Positions 1 to 11,694 of a stretch of 64,000 nt of DNA are shown here, piece after piece. The notes under the pieces are model-generated. The model did not search any database and had not been told where the DNA came from. It saw nothing but the letters and a program-made list of their open reading frames with translations. The stretch spans positions 219,536 to 283,535 of the forward strand of contig BCLD01000004.1 in the NCBI GenBank assembly GCA_001600875.1. The letters run 5' to 3'. The translations under genes and the position numbers were made by a program. The DNA is from Solicoccozyma terricola. Its lineage: Eukaryota; Basidiomycota; Tremellomycetes; Filobasidiales; Piskurozymaceae. How positions within the stretch are numbered: the stretch's first letter is position 1; each line of letters begins with the position of its first letter.

Positions 1-33
1 CCTATCCTCTCCACTTCTTCCTCCACCCCCTCC

Positions 34-1377
34 ATGCATTCCACGTCCACGTCCATGTCCGCCTTCCCCGCACCGACACCATCACCCAGCGCACTCTCGC
101 TCAACACCGCTCTCGATCCATCGTCCTCTCGAGGTCATGCACGAAAGCATTCCAGCTCTTCTACACCACCCATCACTTCCCATCCTTCAACCGCGTCCTC
201 ATCATCCACTCACTCACCATACCCTCATGTAACCTCTTCACGACCAGCTCCACCATCACCATCACCATCACGAAGAACATCCGGTATTATTCTGTCGTCG
301 TCGGGAAGAGACAGATCTCGTGCTGGATCAGTAACGTCCGGAACATCGTCCAGAAATTCATCGGTATTTCCTCCTCCTGCACATGCAGCAGCGAATGGGA
401 ATGGGAGTGGGAGTGGGGGTGGGAGTGGGGGTGTGAGTGGAAGCGTGAGTGGAAGCGTGAGTGGGACAGGAAGTAGAACAGGGAGAGCTAGACCTCCTTC
501 TACGTTGATTCCTCTACCCGGGAGGGAAGGTGAGACTATACCACCACAAGAAGAGGTGGAACAAAAGGACGATGAAGTGATGGAATCGAGTCCAGTGACA
601 ATTCATCATGTATCCCCGACGACGACGACCGCGACCGCGACGACGATTACTACCAATACAGAAGGAGCAAACCTTCACCAAGACGATGGAACGATCGAGA
701 CACCGATATCTGCAACATCAACGACAAGACCTCCACCTCCTCAAGTCCCTCGTTTTCATGTAATCATTCGAGATTTCGCTTTCCCACCTTCTGATGATCG
801 ATATCACGGAATCCTACCTATTCCCGATTCTGCATCAGAGTCAGCGACGAATAGTGAGATGGCGTCGGGCGGTGGTGGTGGTGGTGGAGGAGGAGGCGGT
901 TCAAATCGACAAAATAGGAGAAAATCAAGTTTCGGGACTTGGGGGTTCTCGTTGGGTGGATTCGGATGGAATTCAATAAAGGGTGCGGTCGCTAGAGCGA
1001 GAGGAGAAGATGATTTGGAATACCCACATGGTCTCTCACAATCTTCTTCCTTTGAGACTGATACATACCCAACGACCGACGATGACGACGACGACGCGGA
1101 CGCATATCCTACCATCGACGACGATTACGAAGAAGAACCACCACTCGGACCTGAACCTCAAGGATTATATCGTGCAATGTTCCCATTCGAAGCTATGGGT
1201 CAATATGAGATGTCGATGGATCAAGATGAGGTGATAGAAGTTAGTGGAAGAGGTGGTGGTGTAGGTTGGGTGTTGGCGAAAAGGACAAGGGATGTTGAAG
1301 AAGGCGAGTTGGCCGGGGGATTGGTACCGGAGAGTTACATCGAGCCGGCTTCGGATGCTGTGGCTAGTGATGATTGA
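34..1377 (+). CDS. NBP2: NBP2-like SH3 domain protein
   Basis: A single open frame of 447 codons. Residues 1-240 are Ser/Thr/Pro/Gly-rich and disordered. Near residue 245 comes the block FHVIIRDFAFPP followed by DDRYHG, resembling the conserved box before the SH3 domain of yeast Nbp2 (a D-[YF]-A-[YF] core ending in HYG). A poly-Gly tract lies at about 285-295 and an acidic run at about 350-375. The SH3 domain occupies about residues 385-440: it opens with GLYRAMFPFEA, has an acidic RT loop and the GWVLA block, and ends GGLVPESYIEP. Known for the family: Nbp2 is an adaptor that brings the phosphatase Ptc1 to MAPK pathways. The frame lies at the window edge, so an upstream exon cannot be excluded; an in-frame Met at base 55 is an alternative start. 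Family call is good, orthology less sure. Confidence 0.65.
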   Translation: MHSTSTSMSAFPAPTPSPSALSLNTALDPSSSRGHARKHSSSSTPPITSHPSTASSSSTHSPYPHVTSSRPAPPSPSPSRRTSGIILSSSGRDRSRAGSVTSGTSSRNSSVFPPPAHAAANGNGSGSGGGSGGVSGSVSGSVSGTGSRTGRARPPSTLIPLPGREGETIPPQEEVEQKDDEVMESSPVTIHHVSPTTTTATATTITTNTEGANLHQDDGTIETPISATSTTRPPPPQVPRFHVIIRDFAFPPSDDRYHGILPIPDSASESATNSEMASGGGGGGGGGGGSNRQNRRKSSFGTWGFSLGGFGWNSIKGAVARARGEDDLEYPHGLSQSSSFETDTYPTTDDDDDDADAYPTIDDDYEEEPPLGPEPQGLYRAMFPFEAMGQYEMSMDQDEVIEVSGRGGGVGWVLAKRTRDVEEGELAGGLVPESYIEPASDAVASDD

Positions 1378-1726
1378 TTGAGAGGAAAGAGGGAGAGAGA
1401 GAGGGAGAGAGTTTCGGTTTGGGGGAAAATCAGGGATCTACCTATACCCCGACCGCAACGAATAGACACATGTTCATTGAACAAAAGAAAGAAAAACAAA
1501 AAGAAACCCCCCCCCCCCTAATTCTCCTCCATTTTCTCTTCCCTTTTTTTTTTCGTTTCTCTTTTTCTGGTTTTCAGCGGACATCCTACCTCTTCTTTCC
1601 TTTTCAAATGTGTTGTAGTACAATCCAATGTAGTAGCCGCGGGCGTCTCTTACCCTATAACCTTCCTATTACCCCGTACGGTCCGCATCCCGCACCACGA
1701 CATCCCGCCCCCCCAAGACCCATCCA

Positions 1727-3479
1727 TCAAAGTTCACCCATACCATTCCTCCCCTTCTGCACAACCTCTTCCTCTGTCTTCTGACCCACCCCTTCCTCAG
1801 ACTGAGGAGCCGGTGCAGCATCGGGTTTAGTAGCTTGATCACCACCGAGAGACCCATCTTCACCGCCACCTGGAGCAGGTCGACATGGTGCTGGGATGGG
1901 TGAATTCGGATCGATAGGTGGGTGAATGACAGTTCCGACTTTTCGATAGACTTCATGGTTTCTAAAGAATGATTTCCAGTTGTTGAGGGTNNNNNNNNNN
2001 NNNNNNNNNNNNNNNNNNNNNNNNNNNNNNNNNNNNNNNNNNNNNNNNNNNNNNNNNNNNNNNNNNNNNNNNNNNNNNNNNNNNNNNNNNNNNNNNNNNN
2101 NNNNNNNNNNNNNNNNNNNNNNNNNNNNNNNNNNNNNNNNNNNNNNNNNNNNNNNNNNNNNNNNNNNNNNNNNNNNNNNNNNNNNNNNNNNNNNNNNNNN
2201 NNNNNNNNNNNNNNNNNNNNNNNNNNNNNNNNNNNNNNNNNNNNNNNNNNNNNNNNNNNNNNNNNNNNNNNNNNNNNNNNNNNNNNNNNNNNNNNNNNNN
2301 NNNNNNNNNNNNNNNNNNNNNNNNNNNNNNNNNNNNNNNNNNNNNNNNNNNNNNNNNNNNNNNNNNNNNNNNNNNNNNNNNNNNNNNNNNNNNNNNNNNN
2401 NNNNNNNNNNNNNNNNNNNNNNNNNNNNNNNNNNNNNNNNNNNNNNNNNNNNNNNNNNNNNNNNNNNNNNNNNNNNNNNNNNNNNNGGGGGGGGGGGGGG
2501 GGTGGAGAGAGGTGGATTTGGGTGGAACTCTTCAGCCATTCACAAATCACCAACAACGAAGATGAAACCACGCCCAGAAGATGCCCAAACCAAACGCCAA
2601 AAAAAAAACACCCACCGGCCAAACTTTATCCCAAAACCTCTGAATATCCTTCCCTCTACCCCAAACCGGACTACCCATCAAAAAATTCCCCATAATCCCA
2701 ACCAAACTAATGAGAAAAACTATAGTCAACGTTATTCCACCCCAAGTCCAAACGAATTTTTCTTCGGGTATATCTTCTCCTGCTGCTCTACGAGCTGAGA
2801 TTGAAGCTTGTTCGGCTTTGTATTTTTGATAAGCTAGGTATGGGACGTTTGCTGGTTTTTTGGAGACCAGACGACCGGAGCTGGGGGGTGGGGTGGGGTG
2901 GGGTGGGGTGGGGTGGGTGACGCCGGGTGCGGGTACGGGTGTGTGTGGGTAAGGGGAATGAGGGAGGTCAAGGTGGTTAATTTGGTTGGTAGGAGGGAGT
3001 GTGAGATCGAAAACACTCTCCAACTCACGCATCACGAACTCTTTCGTATTGTTTTTCACCAGGTGCTGTTCCTGGTTTCGATCGAGTTCTTGGATTACCT
3101 ATTTTGAAAAATGAAATAAGTGATGGGGCGGGGATGATTAGATATCAAGGGGTGTTTTGATAACTTTTGATGTTCCAAACGGATGGGGGAGGAATGTGGT
3201 TATGGATACATACCTAATGTGAAATCCTCATCATCGACATCCGGCTAAGAGACGAGAAAAACGATAAACCACCAAGACGACGAAAACGATGGGTATTTAA
3301 AACCGGTCGAGATTAGAGAGAGAAAACAAAGGAGAGAAGGGTTAGGAAATGGTTATTGTTAATTCATATCTTCCCCCGGACCCCCTCGACAAAGCGATTG
3401 AAATAAACGGACGAACCTGATTTACACCTGGAGCTACCTGAACTGGAACGACCTTTTCTGATTCCATAGTATCCGCCAT
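1727..3479 (-). CDS. Small single-pass membrane protein, interrupted by assembly gap
   Basis: Spliced by eye on the minus strand. Exon 1 starts MADTMESEKVVPVQ at 3479 and a short exon PDVDDEDFTL follows near 3235. Exon 3 (about 3005-3085) reads GNPRTRSKPGTAPGEKQYER. A larger exon (about 2640-2890) carries KKPANVPYLAYQKYKAEQ and one clear hydrophobic segment, WGGITLTIVFLISLVGIMG. It ends at WDKVWP before a GTGGGT donor. The N gap 1991-2486 removes the next part. After it the frame NNWKSFFRNHEVYRKVG runs to a Pro/Glu-rich tail ending GMGEL. I do not recognise the family; one membrane span with a short cytosolic N-terminus is all that can be said. One intron holds a GGGGT tandem repeat and the gap edge is poly-G, so the missing part is probably intronic at least in part. 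Confidence 0.5.
1991..2486. other. Assembly gap (496 N)
   Basis: A run of N, followed on the right by a G homopolymer of about 15 bases. It interrupts the minus-strand membrane protein gene. Any reading frame drawn across it is meaningless. Confidence 0.99.
2884..2920. repeat. GGGGT pentanucleotide tandem repeat
   Basis: About six tandem GGGGT units inside an intron of the minus-strand membrane protein gene. The sense transcript therefore carries an ACCCC tract just upstream of the exon acceptor. The G-rich strand has potential to form a G-quadruplex. Confidence 0.9.
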
Positions 3480-4373
3480 TGAGTTACCCCGTCGTGTGGG
3501 TCGTGGGGGATGTGGGACAGCAGGTGAATATGAGAGTTTGAATATGAAGTGAATGAATTGGATGGTGTTGGTTGTCCGTGTTGTTGTGTATTTAGGGATA
3601 TGGGGGGAAGAGTTTGGAATGAACTGGTGAGCGAGGATGAGACGAGGTTGAGCCGATCCCAGATTGAACCATGTGACACCCGGCGCGGGGGGGCGGGGGG
3701 GCGGGGGGATGGAGTGCACCGCGGATGGGAATGGGGAATGGGGAATGCGGGGTAGCTGCACGTGACATTGGTTGAGTGACACGTCATAGTACTCCCAAAT
3801 GACACGTGACTCCATATCCTTCTATTTCACGTGTCACTCCCCTCTCCTCGCCACCCAACCCCCCTCCCCTCCCCCCCTCTCCCTGGCGCATCCCCCGCGC
3901 GGCTCCGGTGTGATTCGATGCGCTTCCGTGTGGTGCCATTCCCCCCCCCCTCTCCCGTCCCGTCCTAAAGCCCCCCTCCGGGTCAAAACAATCGTTTCAA
4001 CCATTCATATCCTCCCCCTCACTTCAATCCAACACATCGACCCTCAACCCTCAACCTCGACGTTTGTGTCTCGCTTTTGCGTTCAAACAGGGCTCCACTT
4101 TTCACAAGGAAATATCTGACCGGTCCTCTTTTTTTTTAATTGGTTTGTTGAGAATACGACGACGACGACGACGACGACGACGATCGATCAAAGGAAATTC
4201 AGGCTCCATCCATCAATATCTAATTCTCCACCAGATTGATAGATACAGTTTGGAAAGAACAAACCCCCGCCGTCTGGAAAAACCAATTTCCACCGTTTCC
4301 TATACCACTACAAATCAACTCAGCAAAAATTCATCGACATATAACACGGCGCATTAAGGGAAATTAAGCAGTC
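3480..4373. promoter_or_regulatory. Divergent promoter with three CACGTG boxes
   Basis: About 0.9 kb lies between the starts of the minus-strand membrane protein and KAP95. CACGTG cores lie at 3759-3764, 3803-3808 and 3828-3833, with an ACGTCA half-palindrome at 3781-3786, all within about 75 bases. CACGTG is the core bound by bHLH factors of the Cbf1/Pho4/SREBP type. A CGA trinucleotide repeat (about 4157-4183) lies in the likely KAP95 leader. Which gene the boxes serve cannot be told from sequence. Confidence 0.55.
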
Positions 4374-5543
4374 ATGGATATATCAACGTTATTGAACAAT
4401 ACATTGTCGGCAGGTACGTTTGAAAACAAGCATGGAATTCTAAACGCATTGAAAGCTAACCCTCCCCACTTCCCCCGTCCCCACGTCCCTCTTCACCCTT
4501 CACCCTTCGCCTCGTATTTCCAACCTTGTCAATACAGACAACGCAACGCGTGAAAATGCTACTGCTCAGTTAACTTCCGCAGCTCGGGAGAATTTCGTGA
4601 GTTTTTTTTTCTGAATACACCGTGGACACAAAACGACTGGATATTTCTTCTTCCTATGGGGACGTGGTGTGCTGATTTGTTTTCTGGTTTTTGATGTGTG
4701 TGTTTTTTTTTTATCCTGTTTTCTTTTTCTCCTTTTTCTCTTTTCTAGCCGGCATACATGCACATGTTGGCAGCGGAAATGGCAAACAACAATGCGACTT
4801 CATTCGTTAGGAATGCAGCTGGATTAGCATTCAAGAACTCATTGACTGGAAGAGTGAGTTTTCTTCGGTTGCTCATCAAATACCTCGTTTCCCAAAAAAT
4901 TCCATTCCCGCTGACGACAATGACGACGACCTTTACCATCTCCCGCGTTTCTGCCAGTCCTCGGATGTAAACGCCGACCTCTCAACCCGCTGGCGATCCC
5001 TCGATCCTTCTCAAAAATCAACAATCAAAACCCTATGTCTATCCGCTCTCGCCACCGAAGATCGTAGAGCAGCATCAGTATCAGCACAAGCTGTCGCTGC
5101 GATCGCTGCTGTTGAATTACCAGCTGGAGAATGGCCGGAATTGATCGGACAATTGTTGGAGTTTGTAGGGAGTGAGAGTGTTGGATTGAGGATATCGACG
5201 TTGCAGTGTGTTGGGTATATCTGTGAAGTTATCGTGAGTATTGGACGGAGGGGTCCGAGTTGGAGATTTAAGGAGTTGGGAAAAATTGACCCGTTTTGGT
5301 GCGGATGATGGTGGTGGATTTATATAGGAACCAACGATTCTAGCAACTCGATCGAATGAGATTCTCACTGCAGTCGTACAAGGTGCACGCAAGGAAGAAA
5401 CATCCGTAGAAGTTCAAGCTGCTGCTATTCAAGCGTTGTATAATTCGTTGGAATTCATCAGGGATAACTTTGAACGAGAGGTGAGCGACTCTGTTCCATT
5501 CCCCGTAAATGTCTTCCCACGAGTAAACGACTGACTCACCTTA

Positions 5544-5579
<36 letters not shown>

Positions 5580-8191
5580 CCCGCGCGTATCAGGGTGAAC
5601 GTAATTACATCATGCAAGTCGTTTGTGAAGCTACTCAGAGCACATCTATTCCCGTTCAAGTGGGAGCTTTCGAGTGTCTTGTGCGGATCATGCATTTGTA
5701 TTATGAGAAGATGGCGCTATACATGGAACGAGCGCTATTCGGAGTGAGTGATGGCCTCTTTTCCTATTTCCTCTTTCGTTTTTCTTTTCTTTTTTCTCCA
5801 CACATAGGTGTAAAAGGAGACCGAGGGGACAACCGTCGCTGATATCCTGCTATTGGGATTCGTTTCTTCTCCTCCAGTTGACCGTGTTGGGCATGCAAAA
5901 TCCCGAAGAGAAGGTTGCGTTACAGGCTGTTGAGTTTTGGGCGACGGTTTGTGATGAGGAGCAGGAACTGGCTTTGGAGGCTGCTGAGGTGAGTTTAACG
6001 TCGCCTGGGAAGAGTCGCTACCCCCGACGTCCTCGTGTTGATTCCCTTTTCATCGCGACCAGGCCGCAGAATACGGCGACAAACCCGATATGGAGAGTAA
6101 ACATTTCGCAAAGACCGCACTGCCTGAAATTCTACCCGTCATGCTTCAACTCCTCCTCAAACAGGACGAAGACGCAGATGACGACGAGTGGAACATTTCA
6201 ATGGCAGCGGGAGCATGTATCGGTCTTCTCGCGGGTGTAGTCTCGGACGCGATCGTCCAACCAGTCATCCCCTTCATCGAGGCCAACATCCGTGCCGATG
6301 ACTGGCATCAACGAGAGGCAGCTGTCATGGCGTTCGGTGCGATCTTGGATGGACCGGATTCCGACAAACTCACTCCTCTCGTTCAACAAGCACTGCCTAC
6401 CCTCATTGGAATGATGCAGGATGCTCATCCAGCTGTAAAGGACACGGTAGCTTGGACCCTCGGTCGAATCACCGAACTCATGGTCGAAGCCATCGAACCA
6501 AACGTCCATCTGCAGGGTCTCATTCAAGCCCTCATCGCTGGTCTCAATGATGATGGACACGGAAGGATCGCTTCCAATGCCGCTTGGGCAGTCAAGAATC
6601 TCGCTCAGCAGATTGGAGGTGACCTCGGCTACTCTCAATCGGCTGGCATGTCGAGCGACGCTCAGTCGTCAATGTTGTCGCCATTCTACAACCCGTTGAT
6701 GGAGACATTGATGAATGTGACGAACAGGTGGGTTTTTCGCGTTCAGTTTGGTCTGTGGGTGTCTTTTCAAACCTGTTCACCAACCCTTTCGCTAGGTCTA
6801 CCAACGAGGGTAATGCGCGAACAGCCGCGTACGAGGCCTTATCGGACTTGGCTCTGTTCTCTGCCAATGATACTATTCAGCTGGTCTCACGAGTTGGTGA
6901 AGAGATGTTGAGTAGGATGGAGAAATTAATCGGTATGCAGGTTAGTGTAATTGGGCTCTGGTGTATGCAGGGGTCGCTTTCGGCTAGCTGACATTTCCTG
7001 TTCCTTAACAGAATCAACTGCTTGGCATGGACGATCGGGCCAGCTGGAACGAGCTGCAAAGCAACTGCTGCAGTGTTGTCGGAGTGAGTAGATATGCTCC
7101 CTCTTTGCATGTCGCCGCCCTCTTCCTGACTCGTCGTTCTTCCCCATCTTGCAGAGTGTCGTGCGAAAGCTTGGTCCACAGGTCCAACCACTTGCGGACC
7201 GAATCATGACCGTCTCGCTTCAACTGCTCGCAACATCTGCGAAAGAAGCTGCGGTCGCCGAAGACGCTTTCATGCTCATCGGCCACCTCGTCAATGGTGA
7301 GATGCCGTCGACTTCTCGAAATGTTCGCCGCCGGCGGCTGATCTTCTTGCCCATTTCCACAGCTCTCGGCGCCGCGTTTGACAAGTACATTCCCCATCTC
7401 ATGGAATATGTCTACCCTGCACTCGCCGTCCTCGATGAGTTCCAAGTTTTCACCACGGCCGTTGGTCTCACTGGTGATCTCGCTCGTGCCGTCGGCAAGG
7501 CTTTCGGTCCTTACGCTCAGAACATTTTGCAAGCACTGTTGGCCGCATTAGCCAGCCCTGTTCTCCATCGAACCGCCAAGCCGACCGTCGTCGCTGCCTT
7601 TGGTGACATCGGTATGGCTCTCGAGACCGACTTCACGCCGTACCTCGAACATGTCATGAGCATGCTCAGTCAGGCAGGTGCTATTCAAGTCGACGCTTCG
7701 CAAGACATGGCAATGTCTGACTTCCTGTGGTCGATGCGAGAGTCGATCGCGGATGCCTTTGTTGGCATTGTCAACGGTTACGCGCGTGATCGTGAGTCCG
7801 ACACAATCATTTATAGTGAAGCTTATGGGCTGACCTAGAGGACGCCTCCTTCGTAGCCTCCCCACTCGTACCATACGTCGGCGGCCTCATCCTCTTCATT
7901 CAAAAGAACATTGCAGACGAGGACGCTACGGACAACTTTGTGCGCGCGGGCATGAACTTGCTTGGAGACTTGGCCACATCGTTCAAGAACACCCCGAGCA
8001 AGGAGTTGTTCCAGACTGAGGGTGTCTTGCAGACCATCCAGCAAGCAAGAGCTCAAGGTCGTACGAAGAATACCCTCACTGCCGTCAAATATGCGAAAGC
8101 CGTGAGTGCATTGTTGTTGCCCCTTCCTCAACGTTCACGGTCTGACGTTAGCCTTACCACCCGTCAGAGCATCAAAGCTCTTAATGGTTGA
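4374..8191 (+). CDS. KAP95: Importin subunit beta-1 (karyopherin beta)
   Basis: Fourteen exons splice to about 860 residues, the usual length of Kap95. The start MDISTLLNNTLSADNATREN matches the N-terminal HEAT helix of importin beta. Typical HEAT blocks follow: FVRNAAGLAFKNSLTGR, VGAFECLVRIMHLYY, then an acidic DEDADDDEWNISMAAGAC segment (the acidic loop of HEAT 8, which contacts the importin-alpha IBB), and DTVAWTLGRITELM. The end reads TAVKYAKASIKALNG. Known role: it carries importin-alpha/cargo through the nuclear pore by binding FG repeats and is released by Ran-GTP. Introns run 50-130 bases; one (5480-5593) holds a 31-base C homopolymer. One exon pair (about 7785-7852) joins as ARDQDASF. 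It converges on the ALDH gene. Highly confident. Confidence 0.95.
5546..5576. repeat. 31-base C homopolymer in a KAP95 intron
   Basis: An uninterrupted C run just upstream of the acceptor gcgtatcag of the KAP95 intron near 5593, where a polypyrimidine tract would sit. Confidence 0.95.
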
Positions 8192-8859
8192 CAGGGTGCT
8201 GACCATGCCGCCGACTCTGTTACAACATCTCGACCCTGAATCTCCAAGCGATCTCTAATCCTCTGCAATGTTGTATCATCACTCTCAGTCCACTTCCATC
8301 CTCTTCCGAACGCTTCCCATTCCCATTCCAACGCACATTTCGCTCGCATCCTCACGCGTCACGAATCATTTCAACTTTTCTTCCGGTCGGGCAATTGCTC
8401 GAGAACCGGAACACGTCACAATGGCATACGAGAGGGCTACTGCCGGTCCAAGGACGACAGGCTCCCTCGAATCATCTTCGACTTGGCACATCAAGACGAG
8501 CAACGAACAAGGAACGCATTTTTTTTCCTCTCTCCTCAACGGGTAGGTATTACCGTTTGTATATTCTCTTGCTGGAGCGACGTAGAGTAGACATGGAGCA
8601 CTCGCCATAAACAGGCTGGGTAGCACCAACGAAAAAGGCAGCGCTGGGTAGATCGTCTCGAAATGGACGCGCTCAACTGTCAGAACGCGGACAGATGTGT
8701 CAATCAACGTGTATCGTGGGCGCAGTACATTAGGTGCTGCAGGTCTAGATGAGCAGACTATTTGATATCAATAGTTACATAGTTCTGTTATTACATTGCA
8801 ACGGAGCTTTGTTAGACTTGTTTCTTACCGAGAGGTTCGGTCGGTATGTTGAGCCCGCC
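8192..8859. other. Convergent 3' region of KAP95 and ALDH
   Basis: About 670 bases between two converging stop codons. No frame resembles a protein, and the open frames here lack family-like sequence. Most likely 3' UTRs and terminators of the two genes. Confidence 0.6.
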
Positions 8860-11694
8860 TCAAGTGAAGCGGCGGGATACGAACAAAGCGACAGCCGCCA
8901 GCAACGCCCACGGGGAAAGCCTTCGGAGTAGACCCTTGCGCTTCTCCGAGGCCGGAGAAGTCGAACGACCGAAAGTCAACTTGGGGCCCATGAGCCTGAA
9001 CATGAAATGGATTCTGCTCATGGTTGCAGCTGGGTAGCGGAGAGATATGATCGGTTCGAGGCTACGCAGTAGATATGTCAGGCAATGATCACCCAACCAT
9101 AGAGCAAGTATTAGGTACGCACTGGTAGGGCACCTCGATCATGGCTATGTGGTAGAGCCGGTTGAAGGTAACATCAGCGTGGGATGAATCTCTCAGGATT
9201 AGAGCGCACTAACATCGACGATGGGTAAATGTGTCGAAGAAGTCCTTGCCATGCCCAGCACCGTCTAAGGTCAAGGGGTGGTCAGCCACGGACTAACGAG
9301 CACTGGACGATGCATTCTCCCTAGAAACTCACAGCCACTTTCACCAACGCCACCGAATGGCATACCTCGCTGCAATGTCTGGATAGTGCAGTCATTCCAG
9401 CAAGATCCACCGGATAGGGTTCGATCGATCACTATTCATATCATAAAGGTCAGTTGATGAAATCGCCGTGTTATGATTGGCGGTCTCTCACCATAGTCGT
9501 AAGTCGCCTTCTTTGACGAGAAGACATACAAAGCCAAGGGATGGTTGCGAGCGTTGACGTAATCGATGGCGGTGTCAATGTCCTGATTCTCACTATCGAC
9601 GTCAGTGCTCACCCACTCGTTTTCACTTTTTACCGCTCACATCGATAGGGATGATAGGAAGAATTGGTCCAAAGATTTCCTCCTCCATCACGGTACCACT
9701 ATCTCCCTTGGCATTCTCGCTCATCATAACGACCGCAACACCCATCTTGTTTTGTTCGGCGTCGGTCTGACCACCGATGATCCGCTTACCCTGTTGACGA
9801 AGCTGGTCAAGAGAGGCAACAGCACGGTCGAAACCGCGGCGGTTGACCATTTTGCTGACATTGGGAGAGTGAAGAGGGTCGCGAGGGGAGTTCGCGGGGA
9901 AGAAATACTCCATGCTGAGTGATGGCGGTGGATAAGATGCCGACCACAATGTAGAAAGCAAGACAAACTCACGCGTCTTCAAACTCCTTCATCAAATCTT
10001 CAGCCAGCTCCTTGGGGCATAAGATGTAATCGGTGTTGGCTGTAATATCCGGGCTGTCTCATCAACGTCTTTCCACGATCGCGCAGTGCAACACCCGTCA
10101 CTTACTGCACATCTACCAAGTCAGCAGACCAACAGATCAACATTCGATTCTCCGCTTTATAGCGACCGATTTTACTCACCTGTCCACTACCCAACGTCTT
10201 CATACTCAACAACCTCCTCGCCGTGAGCTTCAGATTAGCATCCTTGGCGACGATTACCGGGCATTTTCCACCGAGCTATCCCCCACTCATAGAATCAGTG
10301 ACCCTCCACGAAACGAACGAAATCAATCGGCAGGGGGGAAGGGGGGGTTGACTGACTGACCTCCATCGTACAAGGAACCAAGTTCTTTGCAGCTTCAACG
10401 GCTACCTGTCTCCCGATCGATGGAGCTCCAGTGAAGAAGACTTACCCCGCAGACAACGCACATATCATCAGCACCCTCGGTTCCACACAAAATATCGAGA
10501 TACTTACTATGTCCCCATCTCTTACTCAACAATGCCTTTGATTGCTCAACTTCTCCGAGAACAACATGGTATGCAGGGTCCGCGAGTTCCTCGTTCACTA
10601 ATCTAGCTAGGAGAGCTGAACAGTGTGGAGAATGCTCAGATGGCTATATGGTCAGAAGTGGTTGTCAGCGGATGCTTTGCAGGAGCAGGAAACGGAGCAA
10701 ATGAACATACTTTGATTACGGCTGGACAGCCTGCTGCGATAGCTCCGACTAAAGGTCCAAGGTTAAGAAGCCAAGGATAGTTCTGATCGGCGTATGGAAC
10801 CGTTGATGTCATGAGCAAACATTTGCCGGATATTATACTGCGGTCAGACAAACGGGCTCACCCAGGGTCCGATGATCTGTTTGCGTTGACGAGGTTAGCG
10901 ATATGCCGGCCCGTAAGTAGTTAACGACGACCAGGCGCTCACCAAAGCAGGTCCTTTCGGCTGTTTTCTGATTTTTGGATCTAACCCCCATCTCTCTTCG
11001 TCAGCAACAGGATCCATCTTTCCATTATGACAAGGTCGAGGCCAACGCACTGTTAAACTTGAATAACAACGGTGTGTCCCTCTTGCAACTTTCATCGGCC
11101 ATCCATTCGGGTAGACGTTTGACTGCGAGTTCGATCTCTTTGAGCGAGCTGATTGTCTGGAAGAGGGTACGATTTTGGGTTATCATTTGTATATCGGACG
11201 GAGAGTATCAGTAGCACAGAGAGTGGTGAATATTGCTCCTTGCACTCGCAGCGAGAGCAAGAGCATTCCTCGTTGCATTAGCAGAGGGAGAATACGAATT
11301 TGCTCACTACGCTCGCAAGACGATATTCTTCGCTCCGCAAAGAGACGAGTGCTCGCTGCGCCCGTGTTCGCTCCGCTCAAGGAATACTAACCTCTCCCAA
11401 CTCAGTCTCTTCCGCGCTCCTCCCCAAATCCTGCATCACACTCTCCGCAATCCTGTCTCTGTTATCTTGAATGACATATCCTAATTTCTTCAACAGATGA
11501 AGCCGGTGTTCAATGGGGTGCAGACGACGGGAGAGGGATTGTGCGTATTGGCTTGCTTGGAGCTGGAGGTAGGAGTGGGAGTGGGACGGTGAGAGAGTGT
11601 GTCATGGAAAGTGGAAGAATGGAAAGTGACGCACGGATTCAATCTCTTTCAACGGATAGTTGGAATAGCCTGCGATGGAAGTGGAGTCTGACAT
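8860..11694 (-). CDS. HFD1: Tail-anchored aldehyde dehydrogenase, fatty-aldehyde (ALDH3/Hfd1) type
   Basis: Splicing on the minus strand gives about 540 residues. It starts MSDSTSIAGYSNYPLKEIE; the NAD-binding core shows NPKIRKQPKGPALIIGPW, then NYPWLLNLGPLVGA and IFFTGAPSIGR. The general-base Glu (about residue 226, in MELGGKCP) is the last codon of its exon, and the nucleophile Cys (about 260, in GSGQMCTNTDYIL) sits 34 residues later, the spacing known in ALDH3 enzymes. That Cys is encoded by a 7-base exon at 10106-10112. Later blocks are EEEIFGPILPI and MPFGGVGESGYG. The C-terminus ends in a hydrophobic segment (WALLAAVALFVS) plus basic residues, like the membrane anchor of Hfd1/ALDH3A2, which oxidise long-chain aldehydes at ER, lipid droplet or mitochondrial membranes. 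The long first-half intron (about 11190-11395) carries hairpin repeats. An in-frame upstream Met at 11796 is less likely. Confidence 0.88.
10106..10112 (-). other. HFD1: 7-base microexon encoding the ALDH catalytic Cys
   Basis: On the minus strand a CTGAC branch point and TAG acceptor precede ATGTGCA, followed directly by the donor gtaagt. The flanking introns are 10113-10179 (67 bases) and 10040-10105 (66 bases). Joined, the codons are GGA CAG | ATG TGC A | CC AAC, reading GQMCTN, which restores the ALDH active-site block. Without it the enzyme would lack its nucleophile and shift frame. Confidence 0.85.
11190..11395 (-). repeat. Hairpin-rich GCGA/GAGCG repeat cluster inside an ALDH intron
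   Basis: The intron after the exon ending EETELGE is about 200 bases, three times the usual length. It holds many short inverted words built from GCGAGCG, GAGCGAA and CACTCGTCT. The same vocabulary recurs near 16.6-16.95 kb and in the long LSM6 intron. Confidence 0.6.

Noticed and set aside
804..1115. 103-codon minus-strand frame with a Pro run opposite the NBP2-like gene
   Set aside because: It is the antisense of a Gly-rich, SH3-containing frame with much better family support.
7014..7532. 172-codon minus-strand frame inside KAP95
   Set aside because: Antisense shadow of well-conserved importin exons.
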